In this document: piece by piece, positions 36,001 to 51,000 of the stretch | Position numbering within the stretch: the stretch's first letter is position 1 | How the letters are laid out: each line of letters begins with the position of its first letter | NCBI GenBank assembly: GCA_002633005.1 | Contig: NMRA01000006.1 | Span: 1,975,469-2,039,468 of the forward strand | DNA from: Phoronis australis | Taxonomy: Eukaryota > Phoronida > Phoronidae | DNA length: 64,000 nt | Reading direction: 5' to 3' | The notes under the pieces: model-generated | What the model was told of the DNA's origin: nothing | The model's input: only the letters and a program-made list of their open reading frames with translations | Databases searched by the model: none | Made by a program: the position numbers and the translations under genes

Positions 36001-39000
36001 CTTTGACTGCATTTTGAAATATGATTTGTATAAGTTGTTACATAGTATAGACATTTATAGATATTTAGTTTGATAGCTTCAATTATTGTTCATTTTCGTA
36101 GTATATTTCATGTTCTGTAGCAGAGAATATTAAATATTATGCAATTATTCATAATGCAATTAAAAGATTTGGTCATTTGTTACAAATGCAAATTAAGCTC
36201 AGGTTGATTTTCAATTTTACATTCACTGATAAGTGCAGCTTTAACTGTTATCAACCTTGACTCGGCAATCCATTCCTAAATGTAGTTGGCAGAGTCCTCA
36301 TCTCACCTGTCTCTTGTCTTCAGGTCAAGTTCACTATGAATGAAGACACAACTCTGTCTGATCTACTCTCACTCAACTTGCACAACTATGAGGATGAAGT
36401 AAGAGGCATTGTGGACAAGGCTGTCAAGGAAATGGGTTTGTATTTGAAATCAACGTCTATAAGCATATATTTACTGTATAGTCGTATGTGCTAGTTCTTT
36501 ATACAGTTCTTCTCTTTTCTGTGGAATGCCTAATGCTTAAAAAGGAAAACTTAGGAAAATCTGTCTTGTGTCATGAATTAATGTCATGGTAAGCTGGTAA
36601 GCTGGCAAGCATGCCGGTTTTGTTACTTCACTTAAAGATGCTATGTCTCATTAAAACCTTGAATATTTACATTTGTAACAAGCGCCACCTAGTGACTTCT
36701 TGTAGAACTGTGTGTACAAATATAATCAGAAAAGAAACAATTTGTAAATAAATAGTGGTTTTAAAGAATACACTACAACTGATACACTTAAAAGAAGTGT
36801 GAGCGTACAAAAAACCCTAGTTATTCCAAATATGCAATCATTATTTGATAGTGAAATAAGCAAATATTAAAAACTGTGCCTTGTTTCATTAGGGTACCGA
36901 TGAAATATTACCATACTCATTTACATAAAAACAATTTCGCAAAATGAGATTTTCGTGAGATTGTAATGGTAACTGGTTCTCGGATTGTTTTGGGCACACT
37001 GGAGGACCTGAGGTTGTTTGAAACTTCATTTGCATATTCACAATTTAATGAGACTATGTATCTTTAACATGTTTTTGGTTTCAAATTACCTAAGTATATA
37101 GTAAGGTGAATTTAAACTTTTGCTGAACTCCGCACTCTGGCCAACTAGACAAAACCATGAGCCATGTCTATTCATTTACATTATACGACTCTTTCAGGTA
37201 TGGAGAAGACACTGAGAGAGTTGAACTCTACCTGGAGTGTGATGGAGTTTGAGCATCAAAAACACCCACGCACAAAGATCACCATGTTGCAGGCGAGCGA
37301 GGAATTGATTGAAACTCTGGAGGATAACCAGGTAGACAGGGGTTGAGGGTGTACCTGGTGTGTGAGAGGGGACGGGTGCAGAGTGTGAGGAAAGATTAGA
37401 GACTGAATGATGGGTTGTAAAAACATTTTGAAATGTATGTCATCTCCAAAATGGCATTAGGAATGATTTAAGAACTTGGAAGGTGTAATGCCACCAATAT
37501 GAACTGCCTGTTGGTGAAAGTTAGTTATCTAAAGTTGGGTAAATCTATTGATCAATAAAATAAAAAGAAAGGTGGTGAAATCACAGATGTGCCAGGACTC
37601 TAGTTTCACATATTTTGAAAGATTGGTCAGGACTTTGTACTTTTGTTCAGCAGACATTTCCTTGTTTGTATATTAATTCTTTTGTAAATTGCATTTGTTA
37701 CTTGGAAATTCACGCTGCCAGTAGTTTCTTAATTTCTTTATGTCATTTCTTGTAACTGAATTGTGCAATGCAAAGAAGTGCGCTTCTAAGTTTATGATCG
37801 TGTCTAATGTGTCTGACTTCGATGATTCTCTTTTCCACAGGTCCAACTTCAGAACATGCTGACTTCCAAGTACATTGCCTACTTCCTGGAGGAAGTGTCC
37901 AGCTGGCAGAAGAAGCTGTCTACAGCTGACTCTGTCATTACCATCTGGTTTGAGGTGCAGCGCACATGGTCCCATTTGGAGAGCATCTTTATTGGCTCCG
38001 AGGATATCCGTAACCAGCTTCCAGAGGACTCCAAACGATTCGACGGCATTGACACAGATTTCAAGGAGCTTGTGTCTGAGGTTGAGAAGACCACCAATGT
38101 AGTTGAGGCAACCAACAAGCCAAACTTGTACGAGAGGCTGGAAACTATTCAAGGACAGCTGGTGTTATGTGAGAAGGCCCTGGCAGAATATCTGGAGACC
38201 AAGCGTCTTGCCTTCCCGCGCTTCTATTTCGTCTCCTCTGCTGACTTGTTGGATATCCTCTCCAATGGCAACAGTCCAGAGTCTGTGAGTATACTTGTCA
38301 ACATTTTGTAATTCTGCTGTACTAAGTTTGACTTTCAAGAATTATTGTTCGCATGGGCTTCATGGAAGAAAAGAATTATGAAAGTGCCCCACTGCTACAC
38401 TTCAAGTCTGAAAATATTGCTGCCCTGACTGGGGCTCGAACCCAGAACATTCTAGAATACGTGTAGAATCTCTGGTCCCCTCAGCCATGAGGACCACCAG
38501 TCAAAAACAGTAATCCAATCAGACTTTAGGGTACCTACTCTATGCATACAGGAGGAAATAATTGGCTAAGAATTACAGTTTTCTTTATCAAATTTGGTCT
38601 GTTAGATAAAAGTGACAAGCGATGTTAACAGCCATAATTTCTCTTCATCTATGAGTTTACTTTTCAATTCATGATATACATAGCCTACAAAAATTGCAAA
38701 ACTATATAATAACAACTAAGACATTCTGCTATTTCTCTTATACATGTAATGATGTGTGATGTCAAGATTACAAATTAGAATGACAACAGTCAAGATTGGT
38801 TTGTTTCCTGCCTTATCACGGTTATTAATTCATTTCCATAAGCTTGCATTTTCAAGTCTCAGTCAGCTATTCAACCAGTGAGTGCATACATTCCTTTCTA
38901 ATCTCACCAGGTGATGCGTCACTTGACCAAGCTGTTTGATTGTCTGGCCAAGTTAAAACTGGAGGAAGACTCAGACGGCAATGTCCTCAAATCTGCACTG

Positions 39001-42000
39001 GGCATGTACAGTAAAGATGGAGAGTACGTGGAGATGGATGCCAAGTGTGACCTCAGTGGACAGGTAGGTTGGGCAGACCTTTTGAATCGGTTTGTGCTGG
39101 GAGTTCTCCCATTTGAAAGGTAAGTAGGGATGTGCCACAAACATAGGTTGGCATTTTACCCTGAGGTGTTATTTTGGGTGGGTATTTTGCTCTTTCAGGT
39201 GTCGTCTGAGTAGTCTGTGACTTCGAGGTATCAGTATTTGGGAGTTTGTACTACTGGCCTTGGGAGTGAAAGTGATTGTTTTCTGCATAATTTGAATACC
39301 AATCCCAATCCTTACTTGTCTCTTCAGTTGTAACAACATCAGTTTGCATTTTACTCATTCTGTTTCGGTCACCTGCACGCAGGTTGAGATGTGGTTGAAC
39401 CGTGTCCTGGACTCCATGCGGACGTCCATCTTGGCTCAGTTTGCTGACGCTGTCACCGCTTATGAGGAGAAGCCTCGTGATCAATGGCTGTTCGACTTCC
39501 CGGCCCAGGTGGCACTGTGTGGCACACAGATTTGGTGGACGACAGAGGTCAACATGTCGTTTGCTCGTCTGGAAGAGGGTTATGAAAACGCGCTGAAGGA
39601 CTACAACAAGAAACAGGTAACAATTTCAGTGAGGTGTATTGACTGTGGATTTATGATAACTTTGTTTTATATATTTTTGGTTGGCATACCTTTAAATTAG
39701 CATAATAATTATAATAATCATTGTAATGTCTGATTTACCATTTTCACGCTCATCATATTATTAAATGCAATGTTTTTCTTTCCCCAGTTAACATCATAGC
39801 ATTTTGCTACTGAAGTGTTTCAAGAAAAAAATACAATGTTATAAGCTTTTTGGTGTCGCGTCTTGCCTATAGATTGCCCAGCTGAACTCGCTCATCACCA
39901 TGTTGATTGGACAACTGTCCAAGGGTGACCGGCAGAAAATCATGACCATCTGTACTATTGATGTCCACGCCCGTGATGTGGTGTCCAAGATGATCGTTCA
40001 GAAGGTGGAGAGTTCTGGAGCCTTCATGTGGCTAAGTCAGGTAATTATCACTGGTAATACTAATGTGACAAGTCACTAAATCAAATCACTGGTAATATTA
40101 ATGTGACGAGTCACTAAATCAAATCACTGGTAATATTAATGTGACAAGTCACTAAATCAAATCAAATCACTGGTAATACTAATGTGACAAGTCACTAAAT
40201 TAAATCAAAGCAATCCACACTGGTGATTGTGTGAAATGGGATGTCCTAAGGTAATGATCATACTACCGAAGCAGAGCTCGATATGGCTTTAATGGATTTT
40301 GGGAAAAAGCAGTGAGTTGTTTTACAGTGAATAATGATCGAGGTACTTGCTGTACATGTTCGAGTCCCTGCAGAGGACATGCTGTTGCCAATCAGTATAC
40401 TGGAGAACACTTACCAAATTCATCCATGTTTAATAATTGAACTTTATTGTCTGTTATTTAATTCTTTTAAAATAATTAAGACTATTTTACTTAGTCAGCT
40501 CTTTACGAAGCCTTCTAATTTTCTGACCATAACATTGGCCTAATGATAATGATCAAATTACAACTATTTTTCAATTGTATCAATTTTGTGTTCTAGCTGC
40601 GTCATCGCTGGGATGAGACCGAGAAGGACTGCTTTGCCAACATCTGTGATGCCCAATTCCGCTACTCGCACGAGTACCTTGGCAACACACCCCGCCTCGT
40701 CATCACACCCCTCACTGACAGATGCTACATCACACTCACCCAGTCGCTCCATCTCATCATGAGTGGTGCACCCGCTGGCCCCGCTGGTACGGGCAAGACC
40801 GAGACCACCAAGGATCTGGGACGTGCACTCGGCATCATGGTCTACGTGTTCAACTGCTCCGAACAGATGGACTACAAAGTATGTGCTTTCATGTTCTTTG
40901 AATAAAGAGCAAAATGAATGTCAAAAGTGTAAGAAAGAGGATTTTGTTTAATATGATTGCAGTAATTGAAATTTAGATTGATATGGCCTATTCTAAATCT
41001 GTTTCAGCTCTTGACTTGTTAAAATCGTTTTTTTTTTGTAAGAATTAGATGTTGTTATTTTTTGCTGTATCGTCAACCGATTTCTATGCTGGTCTACTTA
41101 TGAATCACTATTGAACGGAACATCAGAAATACTTATGAATCACTATTGAACGGAACATCAGAAATACTTGTGAATCACTATAGAACGGAACATCAGAAAT
41201 ACTTATGAATCACTATTGAACGGAACATCAGAAATGAACACTATCATACCTTTGCTTCTTATTTTTCTTGGCGTTCTTGTGAAGTGTTTCTAGCGTGCAC
41301 CCTTTTTATCATATTTTTTATGTTCCACTTTCGAGCAAGGCTCTAAAATGAATCGCTCTGTATTAACGTGTACTCACAGAATATGCTTTCTTATTCCCTT
41401 TCAGTCATGTGGCAACATCTACAAAGGTCTTGCTCAGTCGGGTGCTTGGGGATGCTTCGACGAGTTCAACCGCATCTCCGTCGAGGTCCTGTCTGTGGTT
41501 GCGGTCCAGGTGAAATGCATTCAGGATGCCATCCGTGACAAGAAGACTAGATTCGACTTCCTGGGAGAAGAGATCAACCTGATACCGACGGTCGGCATCT
41601 TCATCACCATGAACCCAGGCTACGCTGGAAGAACCGAGCTGCCAGAGAACTTGAAGGCTCTATTCAGGTGAGATAGGAAGAGTTGTAAATCAATTACAGT
41701 ATGTGTTTTTAATTGCAGTTCTAAGTTGTACAGTATGGAAGAAATAACAGTTGACATACCATTCCAAAATATTGGCCTTTTTACCTAGTAGCCTATGAAT
41801 TGAATTGCTGGGAATTTCAAATTTGTCTTTTGGTAACAAATGCGTCAGGACAGTCTTTCCACATTCAACTTCTCTTTGCTACAATCGCATGTTAGGAATC
41901 CATAGTTTGGTCAGTTTATCCTTATTTTGATGCATCGTTAAGGTTAAATGTCTTAATAAAAGCGTGATTTTAGTTAGCCCAAACATTTTGCCTTAGTCAT

Positions 42001-45000
42001 GCTCGACTCGTAATTGTTCATCACAGTTAATTCTAATATGTGTTTTATCCTCACTACAGGCCATGTGCCATGGTGGTGCCCGACTTTGAACTGATTTGTG
42101 AGATTATGTTGGTGGCCGAGGGTTTCCTTGAAGCTCGTCTCCTGGCCAGGAAGTTCATCACACTCTACACACTGTGTAAGGAACTGTTGTCCAAACAGGA
42201 CCACTATGATTGGGGCTTAAGGGCCATCAAGTCTGTACTTGTAGTGGCTGGTGCCCTCAAGAGAGGTGACCCTGGGAGGCCTGAAGATCAGGTGAGTTCA
42301 TTGTTGTGTAGTACCACCTATGCCTTTGTTTGATTGGTAGTTTTCTTAATTATTTCTTTCTTAAAAGAATTTCATATAGGCAAAAGATAGATAAAAGGTT
42401 TTTACACTGCATTTGAACAGTCTCTGGATTATCCTGCATTGAGACTATAAAATTTCAAAATTTGTATTTTATCAAATTTTCTGCAATTTCACATTGTTGT
42501 GTGTCACCGTAGTGATCGAGTTATGTCGTCGTTATCCTACTTTTGCGTAGTGCGATGTTCATGTCGTAGTACAACTATAAAATTTCATGAAGCCATTGAC
42601 ATGGTTGGAAGGCAATGTGGTCAGTCAGGTGTAGAAGTAGTAGAGCGGTCACATCCACTGAAACTGTCTACTGATGTTCATTTCCAGGTACTGATGAGAG
42701 CCCTGAGGGACTTCAATGTGCCCAAGATTGTCACTGACGATTCTCCTGTGTTCCTCGGTTTGATTGGTGACTTGTTCCCTGCCCTTGACGTGCCACGGAA
42801 GAGAGACCCTGACTTTGAGAAACTTGTCAGAGAGGCAACGCTTGATCTGAAGCTGCAGCCTGAAGATGGTTTTGTTCTTAAGGTACAAGTTAGATGATGC
42901 AAATGCTGAATGACAATGGAGATGATGATGATGATGATAATAATGATGATGATAATAAAATAATAAGTATGGCATGTTAGTGAATGAGCACTGTTAGGAA
43001 AACTACAGACTTACGTTTTGTGTATTATTTCATCCAATAGATCATATTTATCGGAACTTTTCATTGTAGTCTGTGATCAAAGAAACTGCTATTCCCTTTG
43101 CCCAGTGATACTGTCGCCTCAAAATTTTCATGCGGACACTGTTATTCTCCTTGTCTAGATCAATCTTGTCACTGGTCACTTCAATGTTATGTCCAAAGTG
43201 CTCTCTCAGGCATTAAGTCCTACATTGATCTTCCTACAGGTTGTGCAGCTACAAGAGTTGTTTGAGGTTCGTCACTCCGTTTTCATCATCGGTAATGCTG
43301 GAACGGGCAAGTCTCAGGTGTGGAAAACTCTGCATAAATGCTATCAGAATCAGAAACGCAAGCCCATCGCACAGGACCTGAACCCCAAGGCTGTGACCAA
43401 CGACGAACTGTTTGGTATCATCAACCCGGCAACGCGTGAGTGGAAAGACGGTCTCTTCTCCGTTATCATGCGCGATCTCGCCAACGTGACGCACGACGGC
43501 CCAAAGTGGATTGTATTGGATGGTGACATTGACCCTATGTGGATCGAATCTCTCAACACTGTGATGGATGACAACAAAGTGTTGACGTTGGCCAGTAACG
43601 AGCGCATTCCCCTGACGCCGTCAATGAGGTTGCTGTTTGAGATCAGTCATTTGAAGACCGCCACACCTGCCACGGTCTCCCGTGCCGGTATCCTCTACAT
43701 CAATCCTGCTGATCTTGGCTGGAACCCGTTCGTCACCAGTTGGATCGACACGCGCGAGGTCCAATCTGAGAAAGCCAACCTGATGATCTTGTTTGACAAG
43801 TACGTGCCCACATGTTTGGACGTGTTGAAGACAAGGTTCAAGAAGATCACGCCCATTGCTGAAGTCAGCCACATTCAGATGCTGTGTTACCTGCTAGAGT
43901 GCTTCCTGACACCAGAGAACACCCCACCTGACTGTGCCAAGGAGTTGTACGAGCTTTACTTTGTGTTCTGTACTATCTGGGCGTTTGGCAGCAGCATGTA
44001 CCAAGATCAGGTAGGTGCCAGCCAAGCTTCACTATCGATTCTCTCAGTTGGTCTGAGTATGTTGCAGAATTTTTAAAATGTAAAAAAGGATTGAATTTTT
44101 GTCAAAATGTATCTTTCATCCCTGAAATTGTGATGAAAATCAAACGTAAATTAATTGAAAATTATTTGACAATGAGCCAAATAATTTTGCTTTAAAATTT
44201 CATTGTTTTGTATTGTTAGTGGTTCTTAAAGTACATCGTGCCTCAACACTTTCTGGGGGTGATAATTCTCGTCCATGTGCAGAGTTAATGCTCTACAATA
44301 AAACAATGAAAATGAGCTACTAGTTACAAAATGGTTCTGAGACTCATTTTAATCTGTCTGTTGATACTTAACAACGTCGTGTTTTCAGTTGGCTGATTAC
44401 CGAGTGGAGTTCACCAAATGGTGGATAACAGAATTCAAGACCATCAAGTTCCCATCAGCTGGTACATTGTTTGACTACTACATCGACCCGGAGACCAAAA
44501 AGTTCGAGCCTTGGTCCAAGAGGGTGCCTAAATTTGAATTGGATCCTGACATGCCCCTACAGGTATCAATTAAAGCATGTCTGACTGGTTCCTAATATGG
44601 GACATTTTAATACGGCCATCGTTGTGTAGTTTTGAGCTATAATGTTGTGAACAGACAATGCGTTAAAAAGTTATCGTCTGCTCTACTGAGACCACCATTG
44701 TGGTGTACCCTAAGAAGAAAACTGTAACATGTAAACCAAATGATTAATGGTTAGATACTAGCTTCACAGTCAGTTCGCAATCGATTTTTTTTCGATATTG
44801 TTTTTGTCCTCTCGGGGGAAAAAGATTTAGATGCTAATTAAAGCAATGTGTGATGCTGTCTAATTGCTGACCTAAGATGTAAGTGATTTCCTATCCTAAT
44901 TATAAAAGTCAATTCATAATTGATCGCGCAGCTTCCTGCTTGTTCAGTCCCATGAAATATTACAAAAATTCCAACCAGATTGTCATCCCACTTCCTTCCC

Positions 45001-48000
45001 ACAGGCGGCGCTAGTGCACACAGCTGAGACAACCCGTGTCCGCCACTTTATGGACTTACTCCTTGAACGCAAGCGTCCCGTCATGTTGGTGGGTAATGCC
45101 GGTACTGGCAAGACTGTCCTGATGGCAAGCAAGTTGGCCAGCTTTGACGAGAACTACGTCATCACGAACGTACCGTTCAACTTCTACACGACGTCGGCCA
45201 TGTTGCAGGGTGTTCTAGAGAAGCCACTGGAGAAGAAGGCCGGACGAAACTACGGCCCACCGGGAAGCAAGAAGCTTATCTACTTCATTGATGACATGAA
45301 CATGCCCGAGGTGGGTGTGAAACAGGGGATCTAATTAGATTTTAGATTTTAATCTTGTTGCAGAATAGAAATAAAGGCAGACAATACTTAGGAGAATAAG
45401 GCAGTTTTCTTAGTTTCAATTTCTTTAATTTAGAAACAGCATTTGATTTTGAAGGTGTCTGAAAAGGTCAAAATTTCACACCTTATCCAAGAGAAATAAG
45501 TGTCTTGTGGTATTACTGTCAGATACTTCACTATACAACCACATGTAACTAAATGTGTTTCGTCGTATTCTAGGTTGACATGTACTTCACTGTATACAAC
45601 TGAATGTGTTTCATCGTATTTTAGGTTAATTGACATGTACTTCGTTGTATACAACTGAATGTGTTTCATTGTATTCTAGGTTGACATGCTTCGTTGTATA
45701 CAAGTGACTGTGTTTCATCGTGTTCTAGGTTGGCATTTTTTCGTTGTATGCAACTGAGTGTGTTTTATTGTATTCTAGGTTGATATGTACTTCACTGTAC
45801 AACCACATACACTGATCCGGCAACACATTGACTACAGTCACTGGTACGACAGAGCCAAGCTGTCTCTGAAGGAGGTGCACAATACACAGTATGTCGCCTG
45901 CATGAACCCCACAGCTGGTAGCTTCACCATCAACCCACGTCTGCAGGTAAGCCACAGCCCCACTAAAGGCCAGCTTTGTTTTGTTTTATCTTTCCCATTG
46001 GACATTGCCATTGTTGGTACAATTATATTTATTTTAAGTATAACTGTCTCTTACAAATCAATTCTTCAAATCAAAATGACAGTCTGCGATCCTTACCCCT
46101 TTTACTTCAATATGTTTTCTTTTCAGCGTCACTTTTCCGTGTTTGCCATGAGCTTCCCAGGTGTAGACGCTCTGGAGACTATCTATTCATCCATCCTGAC
46201 TCAGCACACCGCGTACGCCAGTATGCCCAGCGTCATCTCCAAGTTTGTACCCAATGTGGTCAAGGGTGCGCTAGCTTTGCACGCCAAGGTGGCTCAGTGT
46301 TTCTTGCCCACAGCTATCAAGTTCCACTACGTGTTCAACTTGAGGGATCTGTCCAATATCTTCCAAGGTATTAGAAATGAATGACTTAATGCCTGCCTTC
46401 AACAAATTTTTGTTATTTCTAGTGTATTGAGGTATCCAGATAATCCTAGCAATGCTGTGGGAACAAACTGGCACCAAAATTAGAAATGATATTTTCATTG
46501 CAACGTTCAAGTTGCATTTTCAGATAACTAGTAGCATTTGCTTATCAAAGCATTAATTACTGTTAACCAGCCGTAGTTTGTCCAGTAATCCAATAATTAG
46601 TAAGTCTTAAACAGTAATTATTGCCTCCACTTTAGATCGAAACGTATGGTGCACTTAATGTTTTCTGACAATTAGTACCGGATAGCTAGGGATTCGAGTT
46701 CACTATTGATACTTTAAGAATTCAAGGGAATTTTTATTTAATTGTAGGCAGAGAATTTCGACCTATTCAAAAAGATTTAGCCTTTGGGGTCATAGGAAAG
46801 ACCTCAAAGAATTCAAGCCGTGTATAAAAATGTTGTTTTTAGCATATTATTAAGTTGTTGTTTACAAGAAAATCTAGTTTACATAGCCACTTATAAGGGT
46901 CCCACATCTTGAGAACTAGCACCCCCGTTCAAATTTCACTGCATTCGTTGGGCTTATTAAGATCACTATGATAACCAAAGTGGTTGATACACAAGTCAAG
47001 TCGCCCATCGTATTACTCAGGTTACACAATAGAGGTTGGGACATATCGACAAAGGAACAGCATTTGCAAGGCACGTTATTGCTCTTCTGTTAATGTAGTT
47101 AACTGATTGTTGTTGTTCAAACAATGAAAAATTTTAATTTTCAATGGCAGATTTAGTTTTTATAGTCCGTAGAAAGAATATTGCCATGAACAGGCAAAAG
47201 TCATCATAAAATATCCATCTGTGTTCCCTATAATCCCCAAATAAGTCTAGGCGCTGTGATAACTGCCTATTGTAATTACAACCTGTTAGAAGCATTTATA
47301 GCACCTAATGTGGGTCTCAAAATCCAGCACCCCTGTATGTGACTATTACCAAATCTATCATGTGTCAAATTGTTGTTTCAGGCCTGTTGTTCTCGACCGC
47401 TGAATGCATTAAGCAGCCAATGGACTTGCTGCGTCTCTACCTGCATGAGGCGGAGCGGGTGTATGGCGACAAGCTTGTAGACGAAAAGGACCAGGAAACC
47501 TTTGAAAAGATTAAGAAGGAGATTGTCAAGAAGAACTTTGAAGATCTTGATGAAGCCGTGGTTCTGGAAAAGCCTAACATCTGGTGTCATTTTGCCACGG
47601 GCATTGGGGATCCCAAGTACTTCCCTGTCGAAGGCTGGGAATCGTTGACAAAAATTCTGACAGACGCAATGGATAACTACAATGAGATCAATGCCGCCAT
47701 GAATCTGGTTTTGTTCGAGGATGCCATGGAGCATATATGTCGGATCAATCGCATTCTGGAGTCTCCTCGAGGTAATGCTCTGCTCGTTGGTGTCGGTGGT
47801 AGCGGTAAACAGTCTCTTTCTCGTCTCTCCTCCTTCATCAGTAGTCTGGAGGTGTTCCAGGTGACCTTGCGCAAGGGTTACGGCATTCCAGATTTGAAGT
47901 TGGATCTGGCGCAGCTGTACATGAAAGCTGGTGTGAAGAACGTGGGTACCGTCTTCCTGATGACTGACGCGCAGGTTGCCGATGAGAAGTTTCTAGTGTT

Positions 48001-51000
48001 GATCAACGATTTGTTGGCATCTGGTGAGATCCCAGATCTGTTTCCTGATGATGAGATTGAAAACATCATTAGTGGAGTCAGGAATGAAGTCAAAGGTCAA
48101 GGGCTGGAAGACACTCGAGAAAACTGCTGGAAGTTCTTTATCGAACGTGTCAGGAAAACCTTAAAGGTACAGTTTGAATGTTATTGTCTTACTTTTAATT
48201 TCATCCTAGTGTCATGTTTTGGAAATATTTTAAAATTCTTTTCTGAATTTGTGTTTCGTAATTAATTCAAGTGGTGATTTTTTTTCTAAAGAAAGCGCGG
48301 CAGTAATATAACAAACAGTTCTGGAATAACATTGAATTTTTTGTGTAAATTAGTCCCAAGTTAAATGCCACTGACTTTTTTCTGGATAGAAAAAAATAAC
48401 TTGTGCACCTCCCAGAGTAGAGACGGCCCCCTTTCTTTGAGCTACCTGGTGTGTCTGTTTTATCTGTTGTGACAGAAAGATTCCCACAATCCATTGCACA
48501 CATGACCTCTCCTGCCTGTAAAAACTCACTGCATTGTTTTCAACATAAGTAAACCTGTATGCTAATAATAGTAAATTAATCATCATTTAATTTGTGCAGG
48601 TTGTGTTATGCTTTTCACCTGTGGGTGCAACCATTCGTGTGAGAGCGCGTAAGTTCCCGGCTGTGGTCAACTGCACCAGCATCGATTGGTTCCACGAATG
48701 GCCACAGCAGGCGCTTGTGTCTGTCAGTCAGCGCTTCCTTGGTGACATTGAACAACTCCCAGTAAGTGACTGTTTTGTTTCATAATTATTGTCCGTTATG
48801 TGTTTCAGTAGTTACGCTCTGAATGTGATTTTTTTTCTTAAATAAGTGAGCTTATGTAACTAAAATCTTAGGAGTACTCATTTGTATTAGGCAGTCACAG
48901 TTATTTAAACAGTATGCTAATGTCTAGAAATTCTTGAATATTACTATTAACTTCAGAACTGAATCTCAAAGACTTTCAAGCATAGTAATGATAAAATGTA
49001 CTGTCCGTAACAACACAGTAGTATTGTACATTCTCTCTTGGCACAGTGTTGAATGTAAATGTTTTTATTGCCCCACAGTCCGAGCTCGTGAATAGTGTGG
49101 CTGACTTTATGGCGTACGTGCACACATCGGTGAATGAGATCAGTCAGATGTATCTGTCGAACGAGCGCCGGTATAACTACACGACACCCAAGAGCTTCTT
49201 GGAACAAATTGCTCTCTACCATAAGCTATTAAAGATGAACAGTGCAGAGCTGCAAGCCAAGATGCAGCGTCTGGAAAATGGTCTAGAGAAGTTGAACAGT
49301 ACTGCGTCACAGGTTTGTGCTTGTTGAGGTTACAGTAATTTTTCTGTTAATCCGTACACGATGATAAATTGTACATGCAGTCTCGTGAAATGGGTTGAGA
49401 ATTTTGTGGAGCTGTATACTTGCATTAGGTCGCGGAAATGTTTCGTACAGCATATTCCTATGGAAACAATGACTTAACATGGATTAATGGAATGATTACA
49501 GAACAATAGTACATGGCTTTAAGGCACGTGGTTAAGTTTCACTAGTATGTGGCATGTGAATGACCAGTATCATTGCCTTGTAGATTTGTTTGAATGACCT
49601 ATCTGTTAAAAGTTACCTTATGTGCTTAATACCAAACAGTTGTGTTTCTCCAGGTTGATGACCTGAAGTCCAAGCTAGCTGCCCAAGAAGTGGAGTTAGC
49701 TCAAAAGAACGAGGACGCCAACAAGCTAATTCAGGTGGTTGGTGCCGAGACAGAAAAAGTATCCAAGGAGAAGGCTGTTGCCGATGAAGAGGAGAAGAAA
49801 GTAACAGCCATTGAAAAAGACGTGTCTGTCAAGGCAGCTGACTGTGAGCGTGACTTGGCAGCTGCAGAGCCTGCCCTGCTGGCTGCACAGGAGGCGTTGA
49901 ACACGCTGAATAAGGTTAGTACAAGGTGTTCAGCAAAAATTTTAGAAATTTATCAAATGTTCTGTGGAAGAGCAACTGCAGTCGCATCGGCTGCACCCAG
50001 CTTAGAAGATGATTATTTTATTTGTTACCTCCAAGGGGTTTTGAATAGCCCAGCCCAGAATGGGGCGCTGCCATTCAATTGTTTCCACCCCATTAATTGA
50101 CCCACGCTACACAGAACCTCATGGACTGACTTTTCTGAAATTTGTGTTATATTTCGTGTCCAACAAATAAACTTTGGACTTTGAGGAATGAAATGTTTGA
50201 ACAGAAAACAATACGATTGGCTCTGTCCAGTACTCAACCAACTCAATTTTAAACCTGTGCATCACTTTATAAAGAAAAAAGAATTAAGCATCCGGGTCCA
50301 TTTCATCTGGGTTCAGATGACCTTTTGTTTTTGAAAGTATGGATAATTTATTAAAGGTATTCTATTGCGTCATTGCGTGAATTTTCAAAGAACACAAACC
50401 AAAAACAGTGGCCTGTCGATTAAAGGTACGAGTTAGTTAATCTATATCAAGAGCTCAACAACAGAAACGCATATCTCTTAGTAAGGTTGCTAAGCTGTTA
50501 ACGATACAATTAGCCCATAAAGACTTCTCAGTACCTGCCCTTTATGTATTGTGCGAGCACCTGGGACAATGTCCACATTCTTAAACGACTTGTATTTGCA
50601 GTGTAACTGATCAAGTATTTATTTTCCTCCCTGCAGAACAACTTGACAGAACTGAAATCATTTGGTTCACCCCCGGGGGCTGTCGTCAATGTCCTGGGGG
50701 CTGTCATGGTGCTGCTGGCGCCAGGTGGAAAGGTCCCCAAAGACAGGAGCTGGAAGGCCGCCAAGTTGATCATGGGAAAGGTGAGAATGCATGGTCGAAA
50801 CAGGATGTCTTTATAAAGAATTAACGCCAGTCTCGAGATCTAAACATCTTCCCCCCAAATTTAAATTTAAATTGTAATCCGTTTTGAACACTTGTGTTTG
50901 CCTTTACTGCCACCCACCAATTAGTAAATTTATGACGTCAATGTAAATCCCTTGGGCATTAAGTAGATCAAAAGTTTTTGCTTGACAAATGTAACATAGA

